Positions 16,757 through 24,774 are shown, counted from the first letter of the stretch. The stretch is DNA of 64,000 nt from Sulfurimonas sp. (GCF_028714655.1 NZ_JAQTLY010000008.1:35660-99659); one strand, 5' to 3'. Notes: generated by a model from the sequence alone, not told the origin. Numbers and translations: made by a program.

Positions 16757-16783
16757 AAAATATTGCATTTTGTCATATTATTT
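16757..16783. promoter_or_regulatory. Island-shared motif, copy 1 (upstream of TPR gene)
   Basis: AAAATATTGCATTTTGTCAT followed by ATTATTT. The same block occurs at 19527-19554 (before the RhuM gene) and 21908-21933 (before the ORF6N gene). Arms AATAT and ATATT flank an asymmetric centre, as in an operator. Its orientation relative to the gene differs: plus-strand gene here, minus-strand genes at the other two. Confidence 0.55.
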
Positions 16784-16804
16784 TTCTTTTCTTTTTTTAG
16801 CAGG

Positions 16805-16810
16805 TATAAT
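16805..16810 (+). promoter_or_regulatory. -10 element of TPR gene
   Basis: TATAAT in AGGTATAATTTG, followed by a leader of about 45 bases and RBS AAAGGA before ATG 16863. Confidence 0.5.
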
Positions 16811-16862
16811 TTGTATAAATTTTCAAATGAAATAGAATAATGATTACAAAAGGAAATACAAT

Positions 16863-18377
16863 ATGCTTAGAGTGAAACTAGAAGAACAATTAAAACTTTT
16901 AAAAAATTCTTGTGAACTATATGATAAAGGCAGGATTGAGGAAGCACTTGATATTGCTAAAACATTAAGAACATTATTTCATGATACAAAATCAAGCACA
17001 TCATTGGTTAAACAGCTTAATCAAAAAGACATTATTAAACTTTTATCAACTTTATCTGATAAAACAAAAGATTCTTTACTAAAGACTATGAAAAATGTAA
17101 CTACAATATCAATTATGATGACCAGTGATGGGCAAAGACCTTATTTGAACAATGGTGAAAAAAAAGAATTACTATCTATCAAAGATTGGCTAGAAGAGAA
17201 TGTACTCATAATAGATGATAAATCATATTCAAGGTACGATATTATCAAAATTACTGCTCACAAAGATGGTGGTGCGCACATTGAAATTGGGGGTAAAGAA
17301 TTAAAACCACTAAAAAATAAGTTTGGTACTTTTACAATAAGTGAATACAATCATAAAATTACTAAAGATTTAACTAATCATCATTATATACTGCTTAGAC
17401 AATTTGCTTATGAAGTTTTACACAGTGAAGAAATATTTACGAATAATAATTTATCTTTTGAACCTATGAAGATTTATAAATCATATAGAGAATATATGAT
17501 TGATGGGGATGGCTACTTTTCTCAAAAAAAATTTTATAAAGCCATTGAATCATATAAACTAGCCATTGAAATAAACTCTAATAATTGTGAAATTCCATAT
17601 AACAATATTGCAAATTGTTTAGTAGAATTTGGAGAAATTGATGAAGCAATAGAATATTATAAAAAAGCTATACAATTAAATGATAAATATATTGATGCAT
17701 TATATAATTTATCAATTAGGTATGAAAAAATGAAACGATATGATTTAACAATTGATTTATATATAAAAATATTAAATTTAGACAATTCTCATAAAGCTGT
17801 AAATCATAACTTAAGAGCAACGATAAATATTTTAAATGATTTAGAAGAAGAGATTTTATTTCAAAATGAATTGTATATTACAAATAATTCTTCTAGCTTA
17901 TTGTATCTACAAAATTTAGGCATTGGTTTGCTTAAGTTAGGTTGTTTTGAAGAGGCTGAAAAACTACATAACTATGCAATAAGTAAATTTAGTGATAACA
18001 TATATTTACTCAATAACTTAGCTTATACACTATTTAAACAAAATAAATTAAAAGAAGCCTCTCAAATATTTAATACCTTACTAAAACAGGATATTGATAA
18101 CTATAAAATATTTTTAGCAATAATTGAGTTTTACTTAATTTCAAATAGTAATTTATCAGATGAAATTGTTGAAAAATTTCAAAAGTTATTTAATGAGCAA
18201 ATCATTTATTTAGAAATGTTTATGATTTTATTTAAACTAAGAGACAGCAATATTGAAGAAAACATTTCAATTGAAAAGTTTAGAAACAATATTAAAGATT
18301 TCGATTTTACAGACATTAAACATTGGGCAGTTAATAAAACAAATATACTCAATTTTATAGAAAAATTAGAAATTTGA
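16863..18377 (+). CDS. TPR-repeat protein with uncharacterised N-terminal domain
   Basis: A 504-residue soluble protein. Residues 1 to about 190 form a domain I know only from hypothetical proteins. Its hallmarks are the opening CELYDKGRIEEALDIAKTLR, LFHDTKSSTSLVKQL, the ITAHKDGGAHIE motif and LLRQFAYEVLHS. From about 205 on there are tetratricopeptide repeats (YKAIESYKLAIEINSN, DEAIEYYKKAIQLNDKY, YDLTIDLYIKILNLDNS), which suggest a protein-binding scaffold. Very low GC, asparagine-rich use and position beside restriction and toxin genes suggest transfer and a possible defence role. No catalytic site is recognisable. Confidence 0.65.
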   Translation: MLRVKLEEQLKLLKNSCELYDKGRIEEALDIAKTLRTLFHDTKSSTSLVKQLNQKDIIKLLSTLSDKTKDSLLKTMKNVTTISIMMTSDGQRPYLNNGEKKELLSIKDWLEENVLIIDDKSYSRYDIIKITAHKDGGAHIEIGGKELKPLKNKFGTFTISEYNHKITKDLTNHHYILLRQFAYEVLHSEEIFTNNNLSFEPMKIYKSYREYMIDGDGYFSQKKFYKAIESYKLAIEINSNNCEIPYNNIANCLVEFGEIDEAIEYYKKAIQLNDKYIDALYNLSIRYEKMKRYDLTIDLYIKILNLDNSHKAVNHNLRATINILNDLEEEILFQNELYITNNSSSLLYLQNLGIGLLKLGCFEEAEKLHNYAISKFSDNIYLLNNLAYTLFKQNKLKEASQIFNTLLKQDIDNYKIFLAIIEFYLISNSNLSDEIVEKFQKLFNEQIIYLEMFMILFKLRDSNIEENISIEKFRNNIKDFDFTDIKHWAVNKTNILNFIEKLEI

Positions 18378-18446
18378 CTCACACTATTTGGTAGCGTTCA
18401 AGATTCTGTATCAGCATCAAGTAATTCTTAAAATTGTATTACAAAC

Positions 18447-18634
18447 CCAAACTCAACAAAAAAGCCCCACCAAAAAGCGAGGCTTTAAAATTGTCCCCAA
18501 GGGACGAGCAAAGAGATAAGATCTCCAGCCCAAATACTTAAAAATAATTGTATAACAAATTATCTAAATTCACACAAACCCAATCTTCTTCGTTCCCTCC
18601 CTAGCTTCATCATGGATACTCCGCATACTTGAAA
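18447..18634. repeat. Triple-hairpin repeat module, copy A, with ORF6N 3' remnant
   Basis: This spacer holds three successive hairpins: AAAGCC ... GGCTTT (18461-18486), GTCCC caa GGGAC (18493-18505) and GAGAT aag ATCTC (18513-18525). The 3' end of an ORF6N gene follows on the minus strand (18570-18634, reading DEAREGTKKIGFV then stop). The same module recurs at 20521 and 21201. The first hairpin could terminate the TPR transcript. Confidence 0.75.
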
Positions 18635-18637
18635 CTC

Positions 18638-19468
18638 TTATATATTTTTCAGCAAATCATTTACAGATATAGCGATTTTATTGACAGCAAATACTTTGTT
18701 TCCAAGATCCTTGAAACTTGCTCCAAAATGATATACGGTTTCATCACAGATCAAAAATCTATCGTGAAAATTTTTAGTGATTTTTACTTCAAGATTGCGG
18801 TATTGTTTGTTGTATTTTTCTATATCAAGTTGTAGTTTTTTAGATCTGTTTTGAGTATAAAGAGTAAATTGTACATTTTGATTTTTTGACAACAGAGTCA
18901 ATATAGATTCATCTATATAGTTATCAATCAAAATGATTGAAACTTTTGCACTATTTATTAAATCAGATAAAAGTACATAAGCATCAAATATTTGTCCATT
19001 AAAAAATATTCCGTGTTTGATTTCTATTGTATTATTTTTAATATGAGATTTGATATTAGCCATATCATTTTCAAGAAGAGATAATCTTTGTTCTGTAATT
19101 TTATGAGTATTGATAGCATAACCGTTTTGGATATAATTTTTAAGTACAGATGTTGCCCATTGTCTAAATTTTGTGGCTTTTAACGAGCTTACTCTGTACC
19201 CCACAGAAATAATTGCATCTAAATTGTAGTGTTTTATGTTTCTTTTAACGCTTCTACTACCTTCTTGCCGAACTACCGAGAAATCCTCGACAGTTGAATT
19301 TTCAGTTAGCTCTTTTTCTTTGTAGATATTTTTCAAATGCAGACTAATATTATCACTGCTCGTCTCAAATAATTCAGCCATTTGAACTTGATTAAGCCAA
19401 ATAGTCTCTTCATTAACTGAGATTTTTAGCTCTAATTCCCCATCATTATAAACCACTACATCAGACAT
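18638..19468 (-). CDS. RhuM-like protein fused to a phospholipase D-like domain
   Basis: About 276 residues from the ATG at 19468, which has RBS AGGGG (an ATG 14 codons earlier has none). The N-terminal half is RhuM-like: VVVYNDGELELKISVNEETI, WLNQVQMAELF, HYNLDAIISVGYRVSS and TKFRQWATSVLKNYI. This family is frequent in mobile islands and seen as toxin or virulence genes without a proven mechanism. The C-terminal half has a PLD-like fold: ILIDNYIDESILTLL, then FHDRFLICDETVYHFGAS. Only one HxK-like motif is seen, so a dimer would be needed for activity. The island-shared motif lies upstream. Confidence 0.75.
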   Translation of the reverse strand: MSDVVVYNDGELELKISVNEETIWLNQVQMAELFETSSDNISLHLKNIYKEKELTENSTVEDFSVVRQEGSRSVKRNIKHYNLDAIISVGYRVSSLKATKFRQWATSVLKNYIQNGYAINTHKITEQRLSLLENDMANIKSHIKNNTIEIKHGIFFNGQIFDAYVLLSDLINSAKVSIILIDNYIDESILTLLSKNQNVQFTLYTQNRSKKLQLDIEKYNKQYRNLEVKITKNFHDRFLICDETVYHFGASFKDLGNKVFAVNKIAISVNDLLKNI

Positions 19469-19526
19469 ACATACCCCTGCTAATATTAGATTTTCACAAC
19501 TATAATACAAAATAAAAATTTGATTT

Positions 19527-19554
19527 AAAAATATTGCATTTTGAAATATTATTT
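19527..19554. promoter_or_regulatory. Island-shared motif, copy 2 (upstream of RhuM gene)
   Basis: AAAATATTGCATTTTGAAAT followed by ATTATTTT, 59 bases before the RhuM ATG. It differs from the other copies only in the GTC to GAA core and is preceded by AAATTTGATTT as at 21893. Confidence 0.5.
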
Positions 19555-19582
19555 TACTTTATGATTTTTTGATAAGATAAAT

Positions 19583-19748
19583 TCACATAAACCCTATCTT
19601 CTTCGTTCCCTCTCTAGCTTCATCATGGATACTCTGCATACTTGAAACCACTTGCACCACTTTTTGGAGTAGTTCTGTTGTCTCTTTGTCGTTTGTTTCT
19701 AGTTTTTCAAGCCTTTTGATGATGTAGAAGTATGGTACGGATTGATTG
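19583..19748 (-). pseudogene. 3' fragment of ORF6N gene
   Basis: Reads NQSVPYFYIIKRLEKLETND and onward to the C terminus. It is almost identical to the last 53 residues of the intact ORF6N protein at 21324-21854, but the DNA-binding N-terminal part is gone and unrelated sequence precedes it. The upstream frame runs to 19783 but carries no homologous residues. It is clearly a duplicate remnant. Confidence 0.85.
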
Positions 19749-19843
19749 AGATAAAGAAAATGTGGTGATTTAGAAAGTTTCAAGATTTAAAACATATGTG
19801 ATATAATCATACATATAAATAAAATACATACAAGGAAAACAAT

Positions 19844-20110
19844 ATGAATGCGCTAAAAGTGAGAAAAAACTTTTTGCTTGATAGTGATGTTATCGATAAA
19901 GCTACAGATATTTTAAAACAAAAGCATAAAAATATGACAGAAGCTATCAATTGCTACTTTCAAGCTATCACAAAAGACCCAACGCTTTTAGATACTATTG
20001 AAAATATCGCTTCAAGAAGAACTGGAAGCTTCATAGGATTACTTGATGGTAAAATAGGTGATGAGGATTTCAAACAAATTAAAAAGGGCTATCATGAAAG
20101 TATTTCTTGA
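19844..20110 (+). CDS. Antitoxin of a PIN-domain toxin-antitoxin pair
   Basis: An 88-residue protein with a short strand then helices (MNALKVRKNFLLDSDVIDKA, DILKQKHKNMTEAINCYF). It is of the ribbon-helix-helix-like size and plan used by VapB-type antitoxins. Its 3' end overlaps the PIN gene by 17 bases, the usual antitoxin-first arrangement, and it would neutralise the toxin and repress the operon. The family is assigned from context and size more than from a motif. Confidence 0.7.
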   Translation: MNALKVRKNFLLDSDVIDKATDILKQKHKNMTEAINCYFQAITKDPTLLDTIENIASRRTGSFIGLLDGKIGDEDFKQIKKGYHESIS

Positions 20111-20519
20111 TGCAAATATTTGTTTAGATTTGCTTGATTCTTCACGATTGACTTCTAAAAATTCTATAGCTTGGTATATGAAAAACAAAGATAAAGCCGA
20201 TATGGAATTTTATTTTTCTGGTGATTTTATTACAACTATTTACTATCATTTAACCGAAAAAAGAAAACTTGATGGAAAATTGGTCATAGAAGCTATCGAT
20301 GCCCTTTGTGGTGAAATTTCCCCAATATACTTAACTTATAGCGATTTTCAACTAGCAAAAAAAAGCTTTTTTGATGGTGTATTTGATGATTTTGAAGATT
20401 TGATTGTACTTCACAGTGGAATTCGATTTGCTTGTAGTGAATGTATCACAAATGATAAAAGATTACTCAAACTTGGTAATTTTGAGAATATGAAAATACT
20501 AACTTCAAATAATAAATGA
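20094..20519 (+). CDS. PIN-domain toxin (VapC-like ribonuclease)
   Basis: 141 residues from ATG 20094, which starts the canonical MKVFLDANICLDLL strand; an upstream in-frame ATG at 20058 would add non-PIN residues. Acidic metal ligands are visible in FLDAN, FDDFEDLIVLHSG and TNDKRL, the order of a PIN ribonuclease. A Mg-dependent endoribonuclease toxin acting on tRNA or rRNA is expected. It is translationally coupled to the upstream antitoxin. The triple-hairpin module begins directly after the stop. Confidence 0.82.
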   Translation: MKVFLDANICLDLLDSSRLTSKNSIAWYMKNKDKADMEFYFSGDFITTIYYHLTEKRKLDGKLVIEAIDALCGEISPIYLTYSDFQLAKKSFFDGVFDDFEDLIVLHSGIRFACSECITNDKRLLKLGNFENMKILTSNNK

Positions 20520-20520
20520 A

Positions 20521-20600
20521 AGAAAGCCCCACCAAAAAGCGAGGCTTTAAAATTGTCCCCAAGGGACGAGCAAAGAGATAAAATCTCTAGTCTAAATAAA
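20521..20600. repeat. Triple-hairpin repeat module, copy B (no ORF6N part)
   Basis: Nearly identical to the first 75 bases of copy A: AAAGCC/GGCTTT stem (20523-20548), GTCCC caa GGGAC, then GAGAT aaa ATCTC. It then diverges into the end of the minus-strand ParE-like gene. It sits between convergent toxin genes and could terminate both. Confidence 0.75.
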
Positions 20601-20606
20601 ACAGAA

Positions 20607-20891
20607 TCATTTTAATTTTTCCATATATTTGTTTATACCGATGATAGTAATTTGATTTTTAGCAGTATCAATCTTATAAGGCACAACATAACCTTTAAAT
20701 ACAAGGTCTCTTATATTTTTATCATTGAAGTAGATTGATTTTTTATATTTAAAAGGCATATTTGGTATATCATCTATAGTCTCATCTAAATCTACTTGAA
20801 ACTTTAGAGCCTGATTCACACTATCTTGTGCTATATATTCCATGATAAATTGGAGTTTTTGAAGATAACTAGTATCCCTAATTATTTGCAT
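20607..20891 (-). CDS. RelE/ParE-family toxin
   Basis: About 94 residues from ATG 20891. It follows the compact RelE/ParE fold: an N-terminal strand then two helices (YLQKLQFIMEYIAQDS, ALKFQVDLDETIDDI), then MPFKYKKSIYF, IRDLVFKGYVVPYKID and ITIIGINKYMEKL. Such proteins cleave mRNA on the ribosome or poison gyrase; which one cannot be told. It starts inside the last 14 bases of its antitoxin gene. Confidence 0.78.
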   Translation of the reverse strand: MQIIRDTSYLQKLQFIMEYIAQDSVNQALKFQVDLDETIDDIPNMPFKYKKSIYFNDKNIRDLVFKGYVVPYKIDTAKNQITIIGINKYMEKLK

Positions 20892-21144
20892 ATTTAGACT
20901 TGAGATTTTCTTTGAAATCATTCATTTGATTGGTATATTGTTCCTGCGATAGTAACTGCGTATTGCCATTTTCTATATCTGATAAGCATTTATGAAAATA
21001 CACCTTTGTTTGTTCAAAATCCTTATTTACGGCATCGCTCTCTTTTACCGAGAAATTTTTGACCATACCCTCTTTTAAACTTTTTATAATAGTTAAAAAT
21101 GACTCATAGTTATCATCCTCTACTTGAAGCTGTACAGTTCTCAT
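20878..21144 (-). CDS. Antitoxin partner of the ParE-like toxin
   Basis: An 88-residue acidic protein beginning MRTVQLQVEDDNYESFLTII. It is of the kind found upstream of RelE/ParE toxins that pack a helix-rich C terminus onto the toxin (SQEQYTNQMNDFKENLKSKY). It is encoded first and overlaps the toxin. Function is inferred from gene order. Confidence 0.7.
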   Translation of the reverse strand: MRTVQLQVEDDNYESFLTIIKSLKEGMVKNFSVKESDAVNKDFEQTKVYFHKCLSDIENGNTQLLSQEQYTNQMNDFKENLKSKYANN

Positions 21145-21200
21145 CCTTACCTCTTTTTTCTTTTATTGTATCTTATTTTTAATATAAAATTATTTATAAA

Positions 21201-21325
21201 TCCAAACTCAACAAAAAAACCTCACCAAAAAGCAATGCTTTAAAATTGTCCCCAAGGGACGAGCAAAGAGATAAGATCTCCAGCCCAAATACTTAAAAGT
21301 AATTGTATAACAAATTATCTAAATC
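21201..21325. repeat. Triple-hairpin repeat module, copy C
   Basis: The same module lies directly after the intact ORF6N gene. The first hairpin is altered (AAAGC aat GCTTT) but still foldable; GTCCC caa GGGAC and GAGAT aag ATCTC are intact. Identity with copy A continues into the gene's 3' end, which suggests copy C with its gene is the parent unit. Confidence 0.75.
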
Positions 21326-21854
21326 ATACAAACCCTATCTTCTTCGTTCCCTCTCTAGCTTCATCGTAAATGCTCTGCATACTTGAAACCACTTGCACCA
21401 CTTTTTGGAGTAGTTCTGTTGTCTCTTTGTCGTTTGTTTCTAGTTTTTCAAGCCTTTTGATGATGTCAAAGTATGGTACGGACTGATTTTTAAGTTTTGT
21501 AAATGTTCGCATGATTTGTTTTGTGACTTCTACGGCAATACCGCTTTTTAAAACTGTAGCCAACATGTAAACACCTTGTTCAGTAAATACATAAGGCAAT
21601 TTTCTAACACCTCCCCAACTTGATGTCGCATTTTGCGATATCAAGTTATCAAACTCTTCTTTTGTAAGTTGAAACATAAAATCACCATCAAATCGTTCTA
21701 TGTTTCTTTTAACCTGTTCATTCAGTCTGCTAGTCTGGACTTTATAAAGTTCGGCTAAATCCTTATCAATCATTACCTGAATGCCTCTGATGATAAATAT
21801 TTTATCATCTACGACAATATTATTTAAAACTTGATTTTTAGTATCCATCTCCAC
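21324..21854 (-). CDS. ORF6N-domain (phage-type) DNA-binding protein
   Basis: A 176-residue protein with an N-terminal ORF6N domain: IFIIRGIQVMIDKDLAELYK, SRLNEQVKRNIERFDGDF, GVRKLPYVFTEQGVYMLAT. A C-terminal coiled helix (IIKRLEKLETNDKETTELLQ) follows. These proteins are related to KilA-N and Bro phage and DNA-virus proteins and are common in mobile islands; their function is unclear. The 3' half is the source of at least two broken copies nearby. The island-shared motif lies about 55 bases upstream. Confidence 0.85.
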   Translation of the reverse strand: MEMDTKNQVLNNIVVDDKIFIIRGIQVMIDKDLAELYKVQTSRLNEQVKRNIERFDGDFMFQLTKEEFDNLISQNATSSWGGVRKLPYVFTEQGVYMLATVLKSGIAVEVTKQIMRTFTKLKNQSVPYFDIIKRLEKLETNDKETTELLQKVVQVVSSMQSIYDEAREGTKKIGFV

Positions 21855-21907
21855 CGCTCCTAGATTTTAAGATACAAAACCATAACAGAAAATTTGATTT
21901 TGATTTG

Positions 21908-21933
21908 AAAATATTGCATTTTGTCATATTGTT
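21908..21933. promoter_or_regulatory. Island-shared motif, copy 3 (upstream of ORF6N gene)
   Basis: AAAATATTGCATTTTGTCAT followed by ATTGTT, matching copy 1 over about 23 bases. It is the last recognisable island feature before hoxU. Confidence 0.55.
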
Positions 21934-21981
21934 GAAAATTAAAATAAGTGTCGACTCAAAATAATTTTCTTACAAGTAAAC

Positions 21982-22701
21982 TTATTTCCCCCTGTTTTTC
22001 ACAAGCTCCGTAATAATCCCTCTTTTTTTAACAACTTCCTCTTCAGTGATATCTTTCTCATAAAGCGCGCCTGTCGGGCAGACATAGACGCATTTGCCGC
22101 AGCTTGTGCAACTCTGTGAGTCAGCCCACGGCTCGTCCATATCATGAATTATTCTTGTAGTCAGTCCTCTGCCTAAGAGACCTATTGCATATGCACCCTC
22201 AATCTCGTCGCATACGCGGATGCATCTTGTGCATAGTATGCATCTGTTTGGGTCATTTACAAAGTTTTTATGCGAAGCGTCTATCTCAAACCTTTGGTTC
22301 AGGTATGGAACTTGGCTATGTTCAAGCGGCAACTCTACGGATTTGCTTTGAAGTTCGCAATCTCCGTTTGCCACACATGTGCTGCATATATGAGACCTTT
22401 CGCTAAAAAGCATCGAGAGTATCATTTTTCTGCTCGCTTCAATTTTTGGCGAGCTTGTTATGACTTCCATCCCCTCTCTTATCTTTGCCGTACATGCAGG
22501 AGTCGGTTCTTTACATCCTTTTATATCAACTATGCACATTCTGCATGAACCGACACAGCTAAGACCTTCTAAATAGCAGAGCGTCGGAATCTCGATGGAG
22601 TTGTCGCGTGCAACTTCAAGTATGGTTTGGTTTGATTGCCCCGTGACATCTATGCCGTTTATTTTAAAGGTTTTAACCCTGACTTTTTCTCTAATCATCA
22701 T
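21982..22701 (-). CDS. hoxU: Hydrogenase diaphorase subunit HoxU (NuoG N-terminal-like)
   Basis: About 239 residues from ATG 22701 (or 22698), which follows RBS GAAGGA inside the hoxF end. An N-terminal plant-type ferredoxin fold carries CYLEGLSCVGSCRMC for [2Fe-2S]. The His-Cys motif region HICSTCVANGDC follows, then CILCTRCIRVC and SCTSCGKCVYVCPTG for [4Fe-4S] clusters. It relays electrons between HoxYH and the flavin of HoxF. hoxY would normally come next, but the island intervenes. Confidence 0.92.
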   Translation of the reverse strand: MMIREKVRVKTFKINGIDVTGQSNQTILEVARDNSIEIPTLCYLEGLSCVGSCRMCIVDIKGCKEPTPACTAKIREGMEVITSSPKIEASRKMILSMLFSERSHICSTCVANGDCELQSKSVELPLEHSQVPYLNQRFEIDASHKNFVNDPNRCILCTRCIRVCDEIEGAYAIGLLGRGLTTRIIHDMDEPWADSQSCTSCGKCVYVCPTGALYEKDITEEEVVKKRGIITELVKNRGK

Positions 22702-24304
22702 TAATTCCTTCAAGATATTCACTTTCAAAATATTTTATGGTGCTAAGAACGGGATTTGGAGCGGTTTGTCCGAGTCCGCAGAGGCTTGTGCTTTTTACAA
22801 ATTCACACATCTCTTTTAGAAGTTCAAAATCGCTCTTTGTTGCCTCTTTTTTTATAAATTTATCCAAAAGCAGTGTAAGTTCCGTCGTTCCTACGCGGCA
22901 AGGCGTACACTTTCCGCAAGATTCACTTCTGCAAAAATCCATAAAAAATCGCGCAATCTCAACCATATTTGAACTATCGTCAATTACTATCAAGCCTCCG
23001 CTTCCCATAATGGAACCTGCATTTTTAAGGGATTCATAGTCTACATGCAAATCTAAAAGCTCTTTTGGAATACATCCTCCGCTTGGACCTCCCGACTGAA
23101 TGGCTTTAAATTTTTTTCCATCGGGAATTCCGCCGCCGATTTCATATATAAGCTCTCTTAGAGTCGTTCCCATAGGTACTTCAACAAGTCCGGTGTTTTT
23201 TATGTGTCCCGTCAGCGCAAAAACTTTTGTTCCGCTTGAGTTTTCTGTTCCGATATCTCTGTACCATGCACCACCGTTTTTAATAATGGGTGCAATGTTT
23301 GCTAAAGTCTCGACATTGTTAAGAACAGTGGGTTTGCCCCATAGACCGTAATCTGTTAAATGAGGAGGCTTTTGCCTTGGATTGCCGCGGTTACCCTCAA
23401 CCGAAGCGATAAGTGCAGTTGCTTCTCCGCATACAAACGCACCCGCACCAAGGCGAATCTCAATGTTGAAACTAAAGTTGCTGTGGGCGATATTTTCTCC
23501 CAAAATTCCAAGTTTGGTTGCCTGTTTTATGGCTCTGCCTAATTTCTCAACCGCCAAGGGGTATTCGGCTCTAACATAGATATAACCTTTATTTGCACCG
23601 CATGCATAACCTGCAATTGCCATTCCCTCTAACACTCTGTGCGGGTCGGACTCCATAACGGCTCTATCCATAAAAGCTCCGGGGTCGCCCTCATCGCCGT
23701 TACAGATTATATACTTTTGTTCACTGACAACTTTTGAGACGCTCTCCCATTTTATACCCGCAGGATAACCTCCGCCGCCGCGACCGCGCAGAGCGCTTGT
23801 TTTTACCTCTTCTATAACATCTTTTGGCATCATCCCGTCAAGTGCTTTAAACAGTGCTTCGTATCCGCCGTGAGCTATATAGTCTTCAATATCATCGGGG
23901 TCAATTATTCCCGTATTTTCAAGGACTATTTTGGTTTGTTTTGTAAAAAAAGGTTGAGTGATATCGCACATTTTATCTTTAAGCAAACCGCCGTTTTGGA
24001 TGCTCTCAACTAAATCTTTTGTGTCTGAAGTCGTAATCTTTTCATACAGAGTGCTGCCATCTCCTCTGCAGTGAGAAACCAGCGTGCCGTTTGCGCAAAG
24101 TCCGTTACAGCCGACATTTTTTATTTTGTATTTATCTTCTAAATCTCTGTTTTGCAGTTCATCTTGCAGACTTTTTCCCAACTCTGCAGAACCCAGAGAG
24201 ATACAGCTGCTTCCCATGCAGACTCTCAGCTCTTGGCGGCTGTTGCCGCTAGCACACTTTTTTTTATCGGCGAGTTCTTTTAACTCATTTAAAGATGTAA
24301 TCAT
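22691..24304 (-). CDS. hoxF: Hydrogenase diaphorase subunit HoxF (NuoE/NuoF-like, FMN and NAD site)
   Basis: A 537-residue protein. A thioredoxin-like [2Fe-2S] domain comes first (VCMGSSCISLGS ... VGCNGLCANG). The NuoF-like part follows: nucleotide/FMN-binding ALRGRGGGGYPAGIKW and CNGDEGDPGAFMDR, and the cluster motif ESCGKCTPCRVG. This is where NAD+ meets electrons from H2. It overlaps hoxE by four bases and hoxU by 8 to 11 bases, so hoxEFU is one tightly coupled unit. Confidence 0.94.
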   Translation of the reverse strand: MITSLNELKELADKKKCASGNSRQELRVCMGSSCISLGSAELGKSLQDELQNRDLEDKYKIKNVGCNGLCANGTLVSHCRGDGSTLYEKITTSDTKDLVESIQNGGLLKDKMCDITQPFFTKQTKIVLENTGIIDPDDIEDYIAHGGYEALFKALDGMMPKDVIEEVKTSALRGRGGGGYPAGIKWESVSKVVSEQKYIICNGDEGDPGAFMDRAVMESDPHRVLEGMAIAGYACGANKGYIYVRAEYPLAVEKLGRAIKQATKLGILGENIAHSNFSFNIEIRLGAGAFVCGEATALIASVEGNRGNPRQKPPHLTDYGLWGKPTVLNNVETLANIAPIIKNGGAWYRDIGTENSSGTKVFALTGHIKNTGLVEVPMGTTLRELIYEIGGGIPDGKKFKAIQSGGPSGGCIPKELLDLHVDYESLKNAGSIMGSGGLIVIDDSSNMVEIARFFMDFCRSESCGKCTPCRVGTTELTLLLDKFIKKEATKSDFELLKEMCEFVKSTSLCGLGQTAPNPVLSTIKYFESEYLEGINDD

Positions 24305-24774
24305 TTTATCATCTCCTCTATCTCACATAAAGAGTCTTCAACAGTCACTTTGCCTTTTGGCACATTGTCATAAACAACAACCGGAGCAAGGGAACATGAA
24401 CCGAAGCATCTGGCACTTAGAAGCGACAAAACATTATCGGGAGTTGTTTCACCGACTTTGATACCGTATCTTTGTTCGATTTTTTCGAGTATTTTATTGG
24501 AGCCTTTTATATAGCAGGCAGTTCCCATGCAAACAACGACATTGTGTTTGCCTTTTGGTTTAAGCCTGAAATAGTTGTAAAATGTGGCAACACCGTAAAC
24601 TTTTGAGTAGGGAAGCCTTAATCTTTGTGCTATAAACTTTAGAGTATCGATACCCAAATACCCGAATGTCTCTTGCGCGGTATGAAGAGTCTCAATGAGA
24701 GCGCTTTTGTCATACCCGAGTTTTTTCATGCTTTTTTCAAGCGTGTTATATCTATCGTCCGTTGCTGTTGACAT
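24301..24774 (-). CDS. hoxE: Hydrogenase diaphorase subunit HoxE (NuoE-like)
   Basis: About 157 residues from ATG 24774, preceded by AAGGA; an ATG 15 codons upstream lies before that RBS and would add atypical residues. It is a NuoE-type thioredoxin-like [2Fe-2S] protein with ligands in VVCMGTACYIKGS and SARCFGSCSLAPVV. Its presence marks the five-subunit HoxEFUYH form. It is the first gene of the operon, with a -10 (TATAAT, minus strand) at 24806-24811. Confidence 0.92.
   Translation of the reverse strand: MSTATDDRYNTLEKSMKKLGYDKSALIETLHTAQETFGYLGIDTLKFIAQRLRLPYSKVYGVATFYNYFRLKPKGKHNVVVCMGTACYIKGSNKILEKIEQRYGIKVGETTPDNVLSLLSARCFGSCSLAPVVVYDNVPKGKVTVEDSLCEIEEMIK

Noticed and set aside
12000..21981. 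Attachment sites or a tRNA target at the island borders
   Set aside because: Comparing the DNA after hoxU with that before hoxY showed no convincing direct repeat, no integrase and no tRNA.
22185..23579. Several plus-strand frames opposite hoxU and hoxF
   Set aside because: Shadows of Cys- and Gly-rich cluster motifs on the coding strand.
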